Shown here: in pieces, positions 24,564 through 34,407 of the stretch
How the letters are laid out: the number at the start of each line of letters is the position of its first letter
Numbering within the stretch: the first letter of the stretch is position 1
Origin: Deltaproteobacteria bacterium
GTDB lineage: Bacteria > Desulfobacterota > Dissulfuribacteria > Dissulfuribacterales > QOAL01
Length of the DNA stretch: 46,338 nt
Assembly (NCBI GenBank): GCA_026995935.1
Contig: JALWNK010000035.1
Span: 1-46,338 of the forward strand
Direction of reading: 5' to 3'
Made by a program: the position numbers and the translations under genes
The notes under the pieces: generated by a model
The model's input: the letters and a program-made list of their open reading frames with translations, nothing else
The model's database searches: none
Told to the model about the DNA's origin: nothing

Positions 24564-24890
24564 ATGATCAAAAAGTCAATGGAGATGCTCAGGCTGTTCA
24601 TCCTCACACTTTTTTTGCTTTTTTCTACTAGTGGACCAGTTTTTTCGCAAACGCCCACTCCGACTCCAACAACTGCTCCTCCAACTCCGACTCCTACAAC
24701 TGCTCCCACTAACACTCCTACCCCAGGGCCAACCTACACTCCCACGCCTGTCACGGGAGCAACTCCAACTCCCACATCAGGCGGGGCAATTCCCGTACCC
24801 TTTGGCAGTGCAGAAGGCTATGCCATTCTCTTTGGGACCACTGCCATACTGGGCATATGGTTTATCCTCAGACATAAAAGGGAAGAATAA
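24564..24890 (+). CDS. Thr/Pro-rich secreted protein with C-terminal anchor
   Basis: A 108-residue protein with three parts: a signal peptide (about 1-29, ending VFSQ), a low-complexity linker of TPTP and TTAP units (30-75), and a C-terminal block with GSAEGYAIL, a hydrophobic helix (about 83-101) and the basic end RHKREE. The last block has the layout of a sorting or membrane-anchor signal, of no type I can name. Such linkers are classic sites of O-glycosylation, and the gene lies amid glycosyltransferases. It has its own promoter and an AAAAGGGG ribosome binding site. Confidence 0.75.
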   Translation: MIKKSMEMLRLFILTLFLLFSTSGPVFSQTPTPTPTTAPPTPTPTTAPTNTPTPGPTYTPTPVTGATPTPTSGGAIPVPFGSAEGYAILFGTTAILGIWFILRHKREE

Positions 24891-24906
24891 ATCAGGGGAC
24901 TGATTT
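24889..24906 (+). promoter_or_regulatory. Intercistronic hairpin after the Thr/Pro-rich gene
   Basis: AAATCAG and CTGATTT form a perfect 7-bp stem closed by GGGA. It begins in the stop codon and ends right before the AAGGA and TTG start of the next gene. It may lower expression of the downstream genes relative to the surface protein or protect the upstream mRNA end. There is no T-run. Confidence 0.5.
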
Positions 24907-24912
24907 AAGGAT

Positions 24913-26247
24913 TTGACCCAGCCCGCTATTGCAATCATAGGTGCAGGGCCAACCGGCCTGGGAGCCGGATACCGTCTTAAGGAACTCAAATACAGCAACT
25001 GGACCGTTTATGAATCACGGCCCTGCTCCGGTGGGCTTTCCGGTTCCTTTATTGATTCCAAAGGCTTTACATGGGACCATGGCGGACACGTGCTGTTTCC
25101 TACATACGACAGGATACGACAACTGCTTCGCCAATTTGGGGATGATTTTTTTCATAAAATAAAAAGAAAGGCCTTTATAAGGCTTGGCCAAAGTCTTGTC
25201 CCCTACCCCATTCAGCTCCACAAGGAATTCATACCGAAAAATTTTTCCGGCCATTTTCATAAGGAAAAAGCGTCACCGAAGCAGAGAGAAAAGTCAACTG
25301 ACAACTTTCGTGACTGGCTCTCCAACTCTTTCGATGCCCATCTGTGTGAGATCTTTTTCTATCCATACAATAATAAGGTATGGGGCTACCCCCTGGAAAA
25401 GATGTCAACATCCTGGGTGAAAAACAGGATAAGCCCTCAAACAACTACACAAGTCCGGGAAGGGTGGGGACCAAACAAAACCTTTCTTTATCCAAGAAAA
25501 GGAGGGATGGGCGCGGTTTTCAATACTCTGGCTTCTTTCTTTGATGAAAATATCGAATTCTCCTCCAGGGTCGTTGCTGTGGATATATCCACCAAGCAGA
25601 TATGGCTTAAAGACGGCACAAAGAGGGCGTTTGACATTCTCATCTCCACTATGCCCTTAAACGAGCTCGTATCCATGATAAGGGGAGAGGTGCCGGAAAC
25701 GGTGCGCAGCATGGCAGACAGGCTTCACTGGAATTCATGTGTTGTGTCCGGGGCAGGTTATGCCCATCAAGTTAAGGACCAAATTTCCTGGGTATATTTT
25801 CCTGAAAAGGAGTATCCCTTCCAGCGCGTTACTGCCCTTTCCAGCTATTCAAAGGATTTGGTGCCCCGCGGAAACACAAAAACCTATTCATCGTTAATGT
25901 GTGAGACTACACTTAAAGGGGATAAATGGCCCAGGCGCAGGTCAATACTGGAGGGCATAGAGAGGTCAAGACTTTTGGAAGATGTTGAAAATACTGACAG
26001 TGTACGAGAACCTGTCTCTTTTACCCAATTTCTTATCCCGTATGCCTATCCCATTCCTACCCTTGAACGGGACAGGATTTTATCCACCATTCACGGATTC
26101 CTGAAGAAACATGACATATACTCCCGTGGTCGTTTTGGGGGCTGGAAATATGAAGCAGGCAACATGGATCACTCCTTGATGCAGGGAATGGAAATCATAG
26201 ACAGGTTGCTTCTTGGAAAAGAGGAAAGGGTTTATAGCGGCTATTGA
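24913..26247 (+). CDS. FAD oxidoreductase, UDP-galactopyranose-mutase/PPO-like
   Basis: A 444-residue flavoprotein. The dinucleotide motif GAGPTGLGAGYRL (10-22) is followed by YESRPCSGGLSGSF and a WDHGGHVLFP segment typical of the amine-oxidase/UGM superfamily. FYPYNNKVWGYP and the WVYFPEKEYPFQR region recall UDP-galactopyranose mutase-like enzymes that act on nucleotide sugars. Context (glycosyltransferases on both sides) favours a sugar role over a protoporphyrinogen oxidase role. The start is TTG at 24913, directly behind AAGGA; an upstream stop in frame excludes a longer form. Substrate is not determinable. Confidence 0.72.
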   Translation: MTQPAIAIIGAGPTGLGAGYRLKELKYSNWTVYESRPCSGGLSGSFIDSKGFTWDHGGHVLFPTYDRIRQLLRQFGDDFFHKIKRKAFIRLGQSLVPYPIQLHKEFIPKNFSGHFHKEKASPKQREKSTDNFRDWLSNSFDAHLCEIFFYPYNNKVWGYPLEKMSTSWVKNRISPQTTTQVREGWGPNKTFLYPRKGGMGAVFNTLASFFDENIEFSSRVVAVDISTKQIWLKDGTKRAFDILISTMPLNELVSMIRGEVPETVRSMADRLHWNSCVVSGAGYAHQVKDQISWVYFPEKEYPFQRVTALSSYSKDLVPRGNTKTYSSLMCETTLKGDKWPRRRSILEGIERSRLLEDVENTDSVREPVSFTQFLIPYAYPIPTLERDRILSTIHGFLKKHDIYSRGRFGGWKYEAGNMDHSLMQGMEIIDRLLLGKEERVYSGY

Positions 26248-26990
26248 AGGGCGGAATAAGTATAGTAATGCCTGCCTACAATGAAGAGGCGGCCATAGAA
26301 AAAACCGTGCTGGACTGCCGGGAAAAGATATTGAAAAGGTTTTCCCAAGGAGAAATCATTGTGGTAGAAGACTGCAGCACTGATGCCACAAGAAAGATCC
26401 TTAAAAAACTGTCAGGCTCTGTGCCTGGGCTGGTGTTACTGCTGAATGACCGGAATATGGGGCATGGTCCCTCGGTGATAAGGGGGCTCAATGCCTCCAA
26501 ACATGAATACATCTTCTGCACAGATAGCGATGGACAGCAGGATCCTGCGGAATTCTGGCGCCTTTTCCCATTGATTCAGGAGGCCCACGTTGTAACTGGA
26601 ATTCGCAAGGAAAGAGAGGATCCGGAGTACAGAAAGATATTGAGCTGGTTTACCAACAGCCTTGCAAGATGGATCTTCAACTGCCCTTACAGGGACTTGA
26701 ATGTCCCCTTCAAGCTCTTTACAAGGCCTGGCCTGGAGGCGATTCTTCCTCATGTACCCTCAGACAGCATAATCCCTTCCATCCTGATAATGTTGACTGC
26801 ATACGAACTTGGCCTAAAGCTCAAACAGGTGGAGGTGACCCACTTTGCCAGGACCACAGGCAAGTGTTCCCTGCCAGGGCCGAAACTTGCCATTTTTTGC
26901 ATAAAGGCGTTGACTGAACTGCTGAAGTTCCGCTTTGAGACATGGCATACCCTCAAAGGCCAAGGCCTCAGTCGAAATAGTAATGGCTGA
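26244..26990 (+). CDS. GT2 glycosyltransferase
   Basis: A 248-residue GT-A enzyme with VMPAYNEE (8-15), VVEDCSTDAT (40-49) and the metal-binding DSDGQQDP, followed by a WFTNSLARWIFNCPYRDLNVPFKLF-like acceptor region cut here into its recognisable halves (NSLARWIFNCPYRDLNV). It resembles polyprenyl-phosphate mannosyl- or glucosyltransferases without the C-terminal membrane domain. The start is TTG at 26244, overlapping the previous stop (TTGA). The next gene starts inside its last codons. Confidence 0.82.
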   Translation: MKGGISIVMPAYNEEAAIEKTVLDCREKILKRFSQGEIIVVEDCSTDATRKILKKLSGSVPGLVLLLNDRNMGHGPSVIRGLNASKHEYIFCTDSDGQQDPAEFWRLFPLIQEAHVVTGIRKEREDPEYRKILSWFTNSLARWIFNCPYRDLNVPFKLFTRPGLEAILPHVPSDSIIPSILIMLTAYELGLKLKQVEVTHFARTTGKCSLPGPKLAIFCIKALTELLKFRFETWHTLKGQGLSRNSNG

Positions 26991-29052
26991 GCTCATAAGG
27001 TTCTATCTCGTTTCCCTGTTTCTTGGCCTTGCCGCCCTGCCCTTTCTTCCCCTAAGGTCCCCAAAAGATGCAGAAGTCCTGTTTGCATTGTCAAGGACAT
27101 TGGGGCCCTACCTGTTTGCCCTGTTTTTGTGCATCATCTGCCTTTCAGGCGTTGGTATCTGGTCCGGCTCGGCCCTTGCCCTCTCTGTATCAGTGGCCAT
27201 ATGCGCTTGGTGTGCGTTTCTTTACTTACACAGGAAAAACCTTGCGGAATACCTCCACTCGTTAAAAAAGGCCTTTATCCGCACAGAGCTTCCAAGCTTT
27301 GTTCTATTCCTGTTTGCATGCGGACTGGTTGCAACCTCACCGGCCATAATAGGAACTGAAAAACCAATGGATTTTGCCATCTTGAACTCTGTTTTTCATT
27401 CCTCAAGGCTTCCTCCGCCTGATCTCTGGTTTTCGGGAAAAGCCCTTAATTATTACTGGTTCGGCCACCTGCAGGCCGCATTGATGTGTCATCTTTCAGG
27501 CATATCTCCTGATACCGGATATAATCTGATGCTTGCCCTGACCTTTTCCCTGATATTCCAGGCCACTTTCAGTCTGTTCAGGATCCTCGGCACAGCCTAC
27601 ACAAAGGCAGTGGCAGGGGCGCTTTTGGTGGTGCTTGCAGGCAATCTGGTTCCCATTTACTTCGTTTTCGGTGCGCATGGTCACTCTCCTTTTGACCTTT
27701 GGGTCCCAAGCAGGATAATACCTGGAACCATAACTGAATTTCCCTTTTTCAGCCTGCTCGTTGGTGACCTGCACGCACATTACGTCATGCTTCCCTCCTT
27801 CATTGCATTTGCATCTCTCCTTTTGAGAACCCGGAATGATGGAGATTCATCACCCCTTCAAGGCGCTATTATGCTGAACGCACTCATTGTGTGCACAGCA
27901 CTGGGAAATCCCTGGAATATTGCTCCAATGTTGATACTCTTTTTTGTTTCGAAAATCCTTGGGATTACAAGACTGCCCTGGTGGGCCCTGGTTCCATCAT
28001 TGGTGTTATGTCCGCTTCTCATTCCAACCGGTGGACATCATCTCGGGATTGGACTTGTCAAACATGGCAGTCCTCTTTCCGCATTTTTGCTGGTCTGGGG
28101 CCTGCCATTAGTCATGATGACCGTTTGGTGGGCATGCTCAAGACCTCTCCCCCTTACCTGGCCCATCCTTTTGGTGGCAGGCGCCCTTTTATGGTTACGT
28201 CCTGTTGTAGGGATGCTTTTCGTTTTTCTTGCCATGCAGGTTTTGCTTTCAAAAAGGGAGGGGATATTGGGAAAAGGTCTTGCCGCCATCTCGGTATCGG
28301 CAATCCTGTGCCTGCTGTTGACAGAAATTTTTTATCTAAAGGATATATATGTTCCTCCCTATGAAAGGATGAATACGGTCTTCAAGCTCTCCTACTGCGC
28401 ATGGCCATTACTCATGACCTCTGGCTTTGTTTCTGTTTTCCGTTCTGTAAAACCCCTTGAAGAAAAAGCAGGCGGTCTTTCCACTGTGGCACTTAGCCTC
28501 CTGGTGGCCCTTGGCCTGGCCTATCCATGTGTTGCAATCGCAAAGAAGATAAAATCACTCAACTATCAAACACTCACCCTGAACGGTTTAAGGCCACTTC
28601 GACAATCCTTTCCAGATGATTTGGCGGCCATAGACTGGTTAAGGACAAGGGCAAGACCTGGTGACGTGTGTCTGGAAGCACCTGGCACTTCATATACGTG
28701 GAGCAGCCGGATATCGACCTTTACCGGATGCGCCACCCTGTGCGGCTGGGGGCAACACGAATTCCTTTGGCGAGGAGATAGCAAGGAGCTTGAGAGAAGA
28801 AAACGTGACATCAACGCCATCTACACGTGTAAAAACAAGAGACGCTGCCTGGAGCTTCTTTCAAGATACGGGGTCAACTGGATTGTCTGCTGCGATCTGG
28901 AAAAAAGACTCTATGGAACTGAGTGGAAGCGCCAGATGCAGGGTATTGTAAAGAAGAGATTCCGCAAGGGAAACTGCACGATCTATTCCGTTGATATTCC
29001 CGGTGATGAAAAGAGGGGCATGGCCAAACCTGCAATCAATGAAAACGGTTAA
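26983..29052 (+). CDS. DUF2298 / Chlor_Arch_YYY membrane protein
   Basis: A 689-residue, strongly hydrophobic protein with more than a dozen predicted helices. MDFAILNSVFHS, LNYYWFGHLQAAL and GDLHAHYVMLPS match the single-copy class of the Chlor_Arch_YYY family (TIGR03662/DUF2298), known mainly from Archaea and Chloroflexi. The C-terminal 150 residues contain a soluble domain with TRARPGDVCLEAPG, similar to GT39-type exported domains. Function is unknown; GT-C-like transfer of lipid-linked sugars is inferred. The ATG at 26983 is chosen because it overlaps the preceding stop by 8 bases; the longer frame at 26935 repeats residues out of family. Confidence 0.8.
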   Translation: MAELIRFYLVSLFLGLAALPFLPLRSPKDAEVLFALSRTLGPYLFALFLCIICLSGVGIWSGSALALSVSVAICAWCAFLYLHRKNLAEYLHSLKKAFIRTELPSFVLFLFACGLVATSPAIIGTEKPMDFAILNSVFHSSRLPPPDLWFSGKALNYYWFGHLQAALMCHLSGISPDTGYNLMLALTFSLIFQATFSLFRILGTAYTKAVAGALLVVLAGNLVPIYFVFGAHGHSPFDLWVPSRIIPGTITEFPFFSLLVGDLHAHYVMLPSFIAFASLLLRTRNDGDSSPLQGAIMLNALIVCTALGNPWNIAPMLILFFVSKILGITRLPWWALVPSLVLCPLLIPTGGHHLGIGLVKHGSPLSAFLLVWGLPLVMMTVWWACSRPLPLTWPILLVAGALLWLRPVVGMLFVFLAMQVLLSKREGILGKGLAAISVSAILCLLLTEIFYLKDIYVPPYERMNTVFKLSYCAWPLLMTSGFVSVFRSVKPLEEKAGGLSTVALSLLVALGLAYPCVAIAKKIKSLNYQTLTLNGLRPLRQSFPDDLAAIDWLRTRARPGDVCLEAPGTSYTWSSRISTFTGCATLCGWGQHEFLWRGDSKELERRKRDINAIYTCKNKRRCLELLSRYGVNWIVCCDLEKRLYGTEWKRQMQGIVKKRFRKGNCTIYSVDIPGDEKRGMAKPAINENG

Positions 29053-32000
29053 TGGTGCAACTAACAACAGATGCGGAAGATTCATATTTGTTGCCGCATT
29101 TTCCCTCATAGCACTTGGGGTAATGCTCCGTTTCACTGGTCTAAACTTTGACAGGGGCTGCCACCTTCACCCGGACGAGCGATTCCTTACAATGGTGGTA
29201 ACATCCATCGAGTGGCCTGAATCGGTTGCGGAATACTTTTCCACAGAGACCTCTCCACTTAATCCTGTGAACAAGGGCCATTCCTTTTACGTTTACGGGG
29301 ACCTGCCCGTCTTTGCGGCAAAGGCCATTGCCCAAATTACTGGCACGGATACCTACGATGGTTTTACAAACACCGGGCGGATACTGTCGGCCCTGGCGGA
29401 TTCCGCAACCATAGCACTGACATTTTTAATTGGCTCTCTTTTGTTCGGCTACGTAACTGGGTTGTGGGCCGCAGTCTTCTACAGTCTCAGTGTTCTGCCC
29501 ATACAACTGTCCCATTTTTTTACTACTGACCCCTTTATGAACCTTTTCATGGCATGGTCATTCTATTTTCTCTTAAGGTTTTCCAAGTCGCAAGGCTTCG
29601 GACACGCCCTCATATCCGGCTTACTTGCAGGAATGGCCCTAGCCTGCAAGATTTCGGCAATATCCCTGTTACCTGTTGCAGCGTTGGCCTGCCTTGTTAC
29701 GGGTCAGAGAATGAGCGCCACAAAACGTGTACTGTTTCTTTTGGTGATTCTTTTCTCATCTTTTCTGACATTCCGGCTACTTAACCCATACGCCTTTGAA
29801 GGCCCCAGTTTTTGGGGCATCCTCCCTGCAAAGTCGTTCATTTCCAACATGAAGGAACTTTCAAGGATCTCCCAGCCGTTTTCAGGATTTCCCCCTTCCC
29901 TCCAGTGGGCCTTAAGAGCCCCGTTGCTTTTCGGACTCAAAAACATGGCGCTCTGGGGCACAGGAGTTACGCTTTTCATATCCGGTGTCACAGGCCTAGT
30001 ATTCGTGTTTGCCAGGCTCTTAAAGGATAAGGAACAGGAACTTGCGCTGCCTCTTGTCTTCATTGCCTCCTTGCTTGCACTCATTGCCTGTCATCCCGTA
30101 CAGACCATGAGGTACTTTCTTCCCCTTTATCCTTTCATTGCTATCTTTGCCGCATATTTTGTGTTCCGCTTCAATACTGAAGTAAAAAAAGTACCACTTG
30201 CGTGGCTTCCCCTTTCGGCAACTGTTTTTTTTACTCTTTTCTGGGCGCTGGCCTTTCATTCCATATACTCAAGGCCTATGACCAGGGTAGAGGCGTCCGT
30301 CTGGATAAAACAAAACGTCCCTTCTGGTAGCACTATTGCCACGGAACTGTGGGACGACTCACTTCCCCTTGGAGGTTACGGCAGACGGCATCTCAAATTC
30401 CAGGCACTGGACATGACCAGTAAGGATTCGCCTGATAAGATAAAGGAGATAGCCTCAAGGCTTGATGAAGCAGACTATCTGGTCATAAGCAGCAACAGGG
30501 CATACGGGCCTATAACAAGGCTTGGAAACGTCTTTCCTGCCACCTCCCGCCTGTATTATCTCCTCTTTGGCAACCTGTCTGGTTTTCATCTGGAAAAGGA
30601 ATTTTTCAGCTATCCCTCCCTTGGCCCTGTCACCTTTCCTGACGATGACGCTGAAGAGGCATTCACGGTCTATGATCACCCAAGGGTATTTGTTTTCAAA
30701 AAGGGAAAAGACTTCTCAATCAAAAGGCTTGAGGAGGAACTTATCCATACACTTGCCTCTTTTGACAAAAGAGGGAACAGCAACCTGCACACTGTGCCCG
30801 CCAGTCAAATAAGGCCTGTAACCCTTTCTGGTATCAAAGAAGAGGAAGGTCAGGAACCGGTTATCCTGATTCGATTCATGTTTTTGATACTCATGGCGGG
30901 TGCTGGGGGCATGCTTTTGAGCAGTTATCTGTTTCCTGGCATTCATCTTCCAGCAAGGGCCGTATTACTCTGCATGGCCGCCTTCTCTTTCTGCTTTCAA
31001 CAAAAATTTTTGCCAGTACCGGGCAAGTATTCTGTCTTTTTCACTCTGGCCATCCTGTACGCAGTGGCGCTGTTTCAGATGACAAAAATACGAAAGGTGC
31101 TTAGAGGGGAAACAGAGCTTGTCTTCTGGCTCGTTTTTGTATTCTTTCTAATTCTCCGGATGCACAATCCGGCCATCTTATGGGGCGAGCGCCCCTTTGA
31201 CTTTGGAATACTAAACAGCGTAACCAGATCAGAAACCTACCCACCTATTGATCCGTGGTTTTCTGGCTCGCCACTTTTTTACCATGCATGGGGGCAGTTT
31301 TTCATGGCCTTTTTGGGCAGGCTTTCCCATGTGCCAACATCGTATCTTTACAATCTCGGGGCGGCCCTTGTGCCAGCCATGGCGGCAGAACTCTTTTACT
31401 GGGGCGCAAAACATCTGACTTCCAGCCGTCTGGCAGGTGTGTTTTCAGTGATATTCATACTGTTTTCAGGAAATCTTTCCGCCTTTTTCCTGAACCCCCT
31501 GGCAAACGGCCTTTGCTTCAAGGACTTTTGGGATACAAGCCGAATAATTCCAGACGCCATCAACGAATTCCCATTCTGGACATCGGTTTTTGCCGATCTT
31601 CATGGCCACTTCATAAATATTGTCTTTACTGCCATCTTTCTGGCAGCCCTTATAATCTGGAGCAGGAACCAGGCACCCCTTAAAAACAGGGCGCCTTTCC
31701 TTGCAGGTCTTGCCCTGGGCGCGATCGCCCTTACAAACCCCTGGGCATTGCCTGTCTACTGCCTGGTATTGATATTTTTTTCAATGACCGGCTCTCTAAA
31801 GGATGCTACACGGCTTTTGGGAGTTGCCTTTGCCACTGCCCTTATAATAGTGCTGCCCTTCTGGTCATCGCCTGCCTCCAGGGCAACGATTACCTTTACA
31901 TCTAAGGGGATGAGCCCCCTGCACCTTTTCATCATATTTGGCCCATTTATGGCCATCTATCTCGTCTGGGCAGCCATGACCCTGAAAATCAAAAAAATAA

Positions 32001-32836
32001 TCCCTGTCACACTGCTGATCTCAGGCCTGCTTCTACTCTTTTTCCTGCCCTATGCCCTTACTGCGTTATGCACGGTTCTCCTTTTTGTTCTTTACATGCT
32101 TCTGGAAAAACCAGGAGGCAGCCTCAATCTCAGGCTTTCCCTCCTCATGGCAGCAGGCCTTTTGGTTCTCATAGGGACGGAAATATTTACATTGAGTGAC
32201 AGGATGAACACCGTATTCAAATTTCACTTTGAGGTATGGATACTATTTGCGCTGGTGGCAGGAGTAATCATGGCTGAAATATCAAAAAAACCTGGATACA
32301 AAAGCATTCCCTTTGCCGTATGCCTCATGTTTGCCGCATCCACCTTGCCTACTTCCATCACAAGTCTCACAGCCTGGTGGAAAGACCCCAAGGTTCCTGG
32401 CCAGTCCCTTTCCATTGACGGCCTGCGATTCCTGGACACGTCTTCCCCGGATATGAGAAAGCTCATTGAAACCCTTAAGGACGTTAAAGGGCAGCCCACA
32501 ATAGCCGAGGCCTCCGGATCAAGTTATGGCCCCTATGCCCGAGTCTCCTCCATGACGGGCTTGCCTGCTGTTATCGGCTGGGAATATCATGTGTATCAGC
32601 ACGGACATGGCTGGGATCAAATAAAAGAGCGGGAAAGGGCAATGGGCGATCTGTACCAAAGCAGAAATCCCCGTCAGATCGCAAGAATCCTGGACAAATA
32701 CCATATCAGGTTCATGATATTGGGAACCCTGGAAAAAAAGACCTATGGTACTGAAAGCGGCCCCTGGCTGAGAGCGGCAGGCCTTATACCGTTTTACCGG
32801 TCTGGAAATGAAGAAATATGGATAAATGATAAATGA
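29039..32836 (+). CDS. GT39-like / DUF2298 fusion membrane protein
   Basis: About 1265 residues. The N-terminal half resembles GT39/PMT-type GT-C enzymes: LNFDRGCHLHPDERF with an acidic HPDE motif in the first external loop, many helices, and an exported segment with ASVWIKQNVPSGS. The second half, from about residue 600, is a full Chlor_Arch_YYY domain (PFDFGILNSVTRS, LFYHAWGQFFMAFL, ADLHGHFIN) with its own exported C-terminal domain. The fusion joins two probable membrane glycosyltransferases. The start is uncertain: TTG 28991, ATG 29006 and ATG 29039 are in frame, and none has a strong ribosome binding site. It overlaps the previous gene by 14 bases. Confidence 0.8.
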   Translation: MKTVNGATNNRCGRFIFVAAFSLIALGVMLRFTGLNFDRGCHLHPDERFLTMVVTSIEWPESVAEYFSTETSPLNPVNKGHSFYVYGDLPVFAAKAIAQITGTDTYDGFTNTGRILSALADSATIALTFLIGSLLFGYVTGLWAAVFYSLSVLPIQLSHFFTTDPFMNLFMAWSFYFLLRFSKSQGFGHALISGLLAGMALACKISAISLLPVAALACLVTGQRMSATKRVLFLLVILFSSFLTFRLLNPYAFEGPSFWGILPAKSFISNMKELSRISQPFSGFPPSLQWALRAPLLFGLKNMALWGTGVTLFISGVTGLVFVFARLLKDKEQELALPLVFIASLLALIACHPVQTMRYFLPLYPFIAIFAAYFVFRFNTEVKKVPLAWLPLSATVFFTLFWALAFHSIYSRPMTRVEASVWIKQNVPSGSTIATELWDDSLPLGGYGRRHLKFQALDMTSKDSPDKIKEIASRLDEADYLVISSNRAYGPITRLGNVFPATSRLYYLLFGNLSGFHLEKEFFSYPSLGPVTFPDDDAEEAFTVYDHPRVFVFKKGKDFSIKRLEEELIHTLASFDKRGNSNLHTVPASQIRPVTLSGIKEEEGQEPVILIRFMFLILMAGAGGMLLSSYLFPGIHLPARAVLLCMAAFSFCFQQKFLPVPGKYSVFFTLAILYAVALFQMTKIRKVLRGETELVFWLVFVFFLILRMHNPAILWGERPFDFGILNSVTRSETYPPIDPWFSGSPLFYHAWGQFFMAFLGRLSHVPTSYLYNLGAALVPAMAAELFYWGAKHLTSSRLAGVFSVIFILFSGNLSAFFLNPLANGLCFKDFWDTSRIIPDAINEFPFWTSVFADLHGHFINIVFTAIFLAALIIWSRNQAPLKNRAPFLAGLALGAIALTNPWALPVYCLVLIFFSMTGSLKDATRLLGVAFATALIIVLPFWSSPASRATITFTSKGMSPLHLFIIFGPFMAIYLVWAAMTLKIKKIIPVTLLISGLLLLFFLPYALTALCTVLLFVLYMLLEKPGGSLNLRLSLLMAAGLLVLIGTEIFTLSDRMNTVFKFHFEVWILFALVAGVIMAEISKKPGYKSIPFAVCLMFAASTLPTSITSLTAWWKDPKVPGQSLSIDGLRFLDTSSPDMRKLIETLKDVKGQPTIAEASGSSYGPYARVSSMTGLPAVIGWEYHVYQHGHGWDQIKERERAMGDLYQSRNPRQIARILDKYHIRFMILGTLEKKTYGTESGPWLRAAGLIPFYRSGNEEIWINDK

Positions 32837-34362
32837 AAAGGAATCCTGATCTGGCAGTACTGGCCATTTTGCTTGTGCTCGCATGCATCTTTCGTCTCTA
32901 TGGCCTTGAGATCAGGCCATATGATCACGACGAGGCAATACATGCATGGTTTTCGTACATAATCACAAAGGGTCTTCCCTACAAGTTTGATCCTGTTTAC
33001 CACGGACCCCTGCTTTACTATTCAAATGCGGCCATTTTTAAGCTTTTCGGGGCAACGGACTTCACGGCCCGCTTTCTTCCAGCCCTCTTTTCTATAGGGC
33101 TGATTCCGCTTTGTTATTCCATGCGAAGACAGCTTGGGAGTTGGGGGTGGGCAGTTAGCGCACTTTTCATCATATTTTCACCCACCCTTGAATATTACGG
33201 CCGCTTTCTGGGCCACGACGATTTTGTTGCATTTTTTACCCTGGCCACCATCGCCCTAACACTCTCATTTATACGAAGGCCAAGGCCTCTACCCATCTAT
33301 CTGCTTTTTGTGGTGCTGGGGCTATTCATTTGCACAAAGGCCTGTTTTTATATTCACGTTGGTCTTTTCATCTCTTTTATTGTCCTTGTGGTGGTATTTG
33401 ACAGCTTCAAGCCGGAGTATCCCAGGGAAGAAGTTGTCAGATTTCTGAAGGAATGGCTGTTACGTTTCCGTATCCATATTCTCGCGGCTTCTTCCATTTT
33501 TATCATTATTTATGTCTTGCTCTACAGTTCTTTTCTTTCGAATTTACACGGTGTGATCAGCGGAATTTCAAGCATGCTGGGCTACTGGTACGGCCAACAG
33601 ATGCATCCAAGGCTCCCTGGCCCGTTTTACTACTATGTTCCCCGCTTGATCTTTCATGAGCCGGTTATATTCCTGGCGCTTCCGGCCCTCCTTTACTACT
33701 CAGCCAAAAAGGGCGGCGCACTGGATGTATTTCTGGCCTTTTACACCCTGGCATCCTTTACGGTCTACAGCTTTGCCCAGGAAAAGGTGCCCTGGCTCCT
33801 GATGCACCCGCTGTTGCCAATGACGCTTCTTGCAGGAAGATTCTTCCAGAAACTCATGGACACAAGACGGCTGAATGAGGGACTTCTCATAGGCGTGCTG
33901 GTGCTCCTGATGGCATGGAGTGCAAGGGAAAGCGCATACCTCTGTTTTGTTTCCCCGCCTTCTTCACCTCATCTGTTGAAATACATGGCCACTGCCGAGG
34001 GGCCAAAGCAGACGGCCAGGTTGCTTGAAAATATGGATGAATCAGAGGGCCAGATATTCATTACCGGAGACGCCACATGGGTACTGACCTGGTACCTCAG
34101 GGACAAGAATGTGACCTATACGCTACCCAAGGGGTGGGAAAAAACCGCTGCTGCCGTGGTTGCTGACAAAGCAGTCAAAGCCAGTGGCACTGAATTTGAG
34201 TGCAAGAAGAGGATACTGCGCACATGGTGGCTTCCAGACTACAAGGGGCTTTTTCTCAAGGATGCCTGGAACTATCTCCTCTTTCATAAGACAGGCCAGG
34301 GAATCGGAAAAACGTGGTACTGCACCTGCCTGAAGAGTAAGCAGCGTGATCCAACCTCGTAG
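32833..34362 (+). CDS. TIGR03663-family GT-C-like membrane protein
   Basis: A 509-residue integral membrane protein with about eleven helices. RPYDHDEAIHAWFSY (28-42) is the acidic catalytic-loop motif of GT39-like enzymes, followed by YHGPLLYYSNAAIFKLFG and RFLGHDDFVAFF, all matching TIGR03663, a family that co-occurs with Chlor_Arch_YYY proteins. Its reaction is unknown; transfer of a polyprenyl-linked sugar to an exported acceptor is likely by fold. The start ATG overlaps the preceding stop (ATGA). Confidence 0.83.
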   Translation: MKRNPDLAVLAILLVLACIFRLYGLEIRPYDHDEAIHAWFSYIITKGLPYKFDPVYHGPLLYYSNAAIFKLFGATDFTARFLPALFSIGLIPLCYSMRRQLGSWGWAVSALFIIFSPTLEYYGRFLGHDDFVAFFTLATIALTLSFIRRPRPLPIYLLFVVLGLFICTKACFYIHVGLFISFIVLVVVFDSFKPEYPREEVVRFLKEWLLRFRIHILAASSIFIIIYVLLYSSFLSNLHGVISGISSMLGYWYGQQMHPRLPGPFYYYVPRLIFHEPVIFLALPALLYYSAKKGGALDVFLAFYTLASFTVYSFAQEKVPWLLMHPLLPMTLLAGRFFQKLMDTRRLNEGLLIGVLVLLMAWSARESAYLCFVSPPSSPHLLKYMATAEGPKQTARLLENMDESEGQIFITGDATWVLTWYLRDKNVTYTLPKGWEKTAAAVVADKAVKASGTEFECKKRILRTWWLPDYKGLFLKDAWNYLLFHKTGQGIGKTWYCTCLKSKQRDPTS

Positions 34363-34407
34363 GGTTTATCTACCCTTTACTAATCCCCTGTTATTTGGCA
34401 CTCTTTC

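Noticed and set aside
24650-24780. Short-unit tandem repeat or CRISPR-like array
   Set aside because: The repeating CAACTGCTCC-type units encode the Thr/Pro linker of a protein and have no spacer structure.
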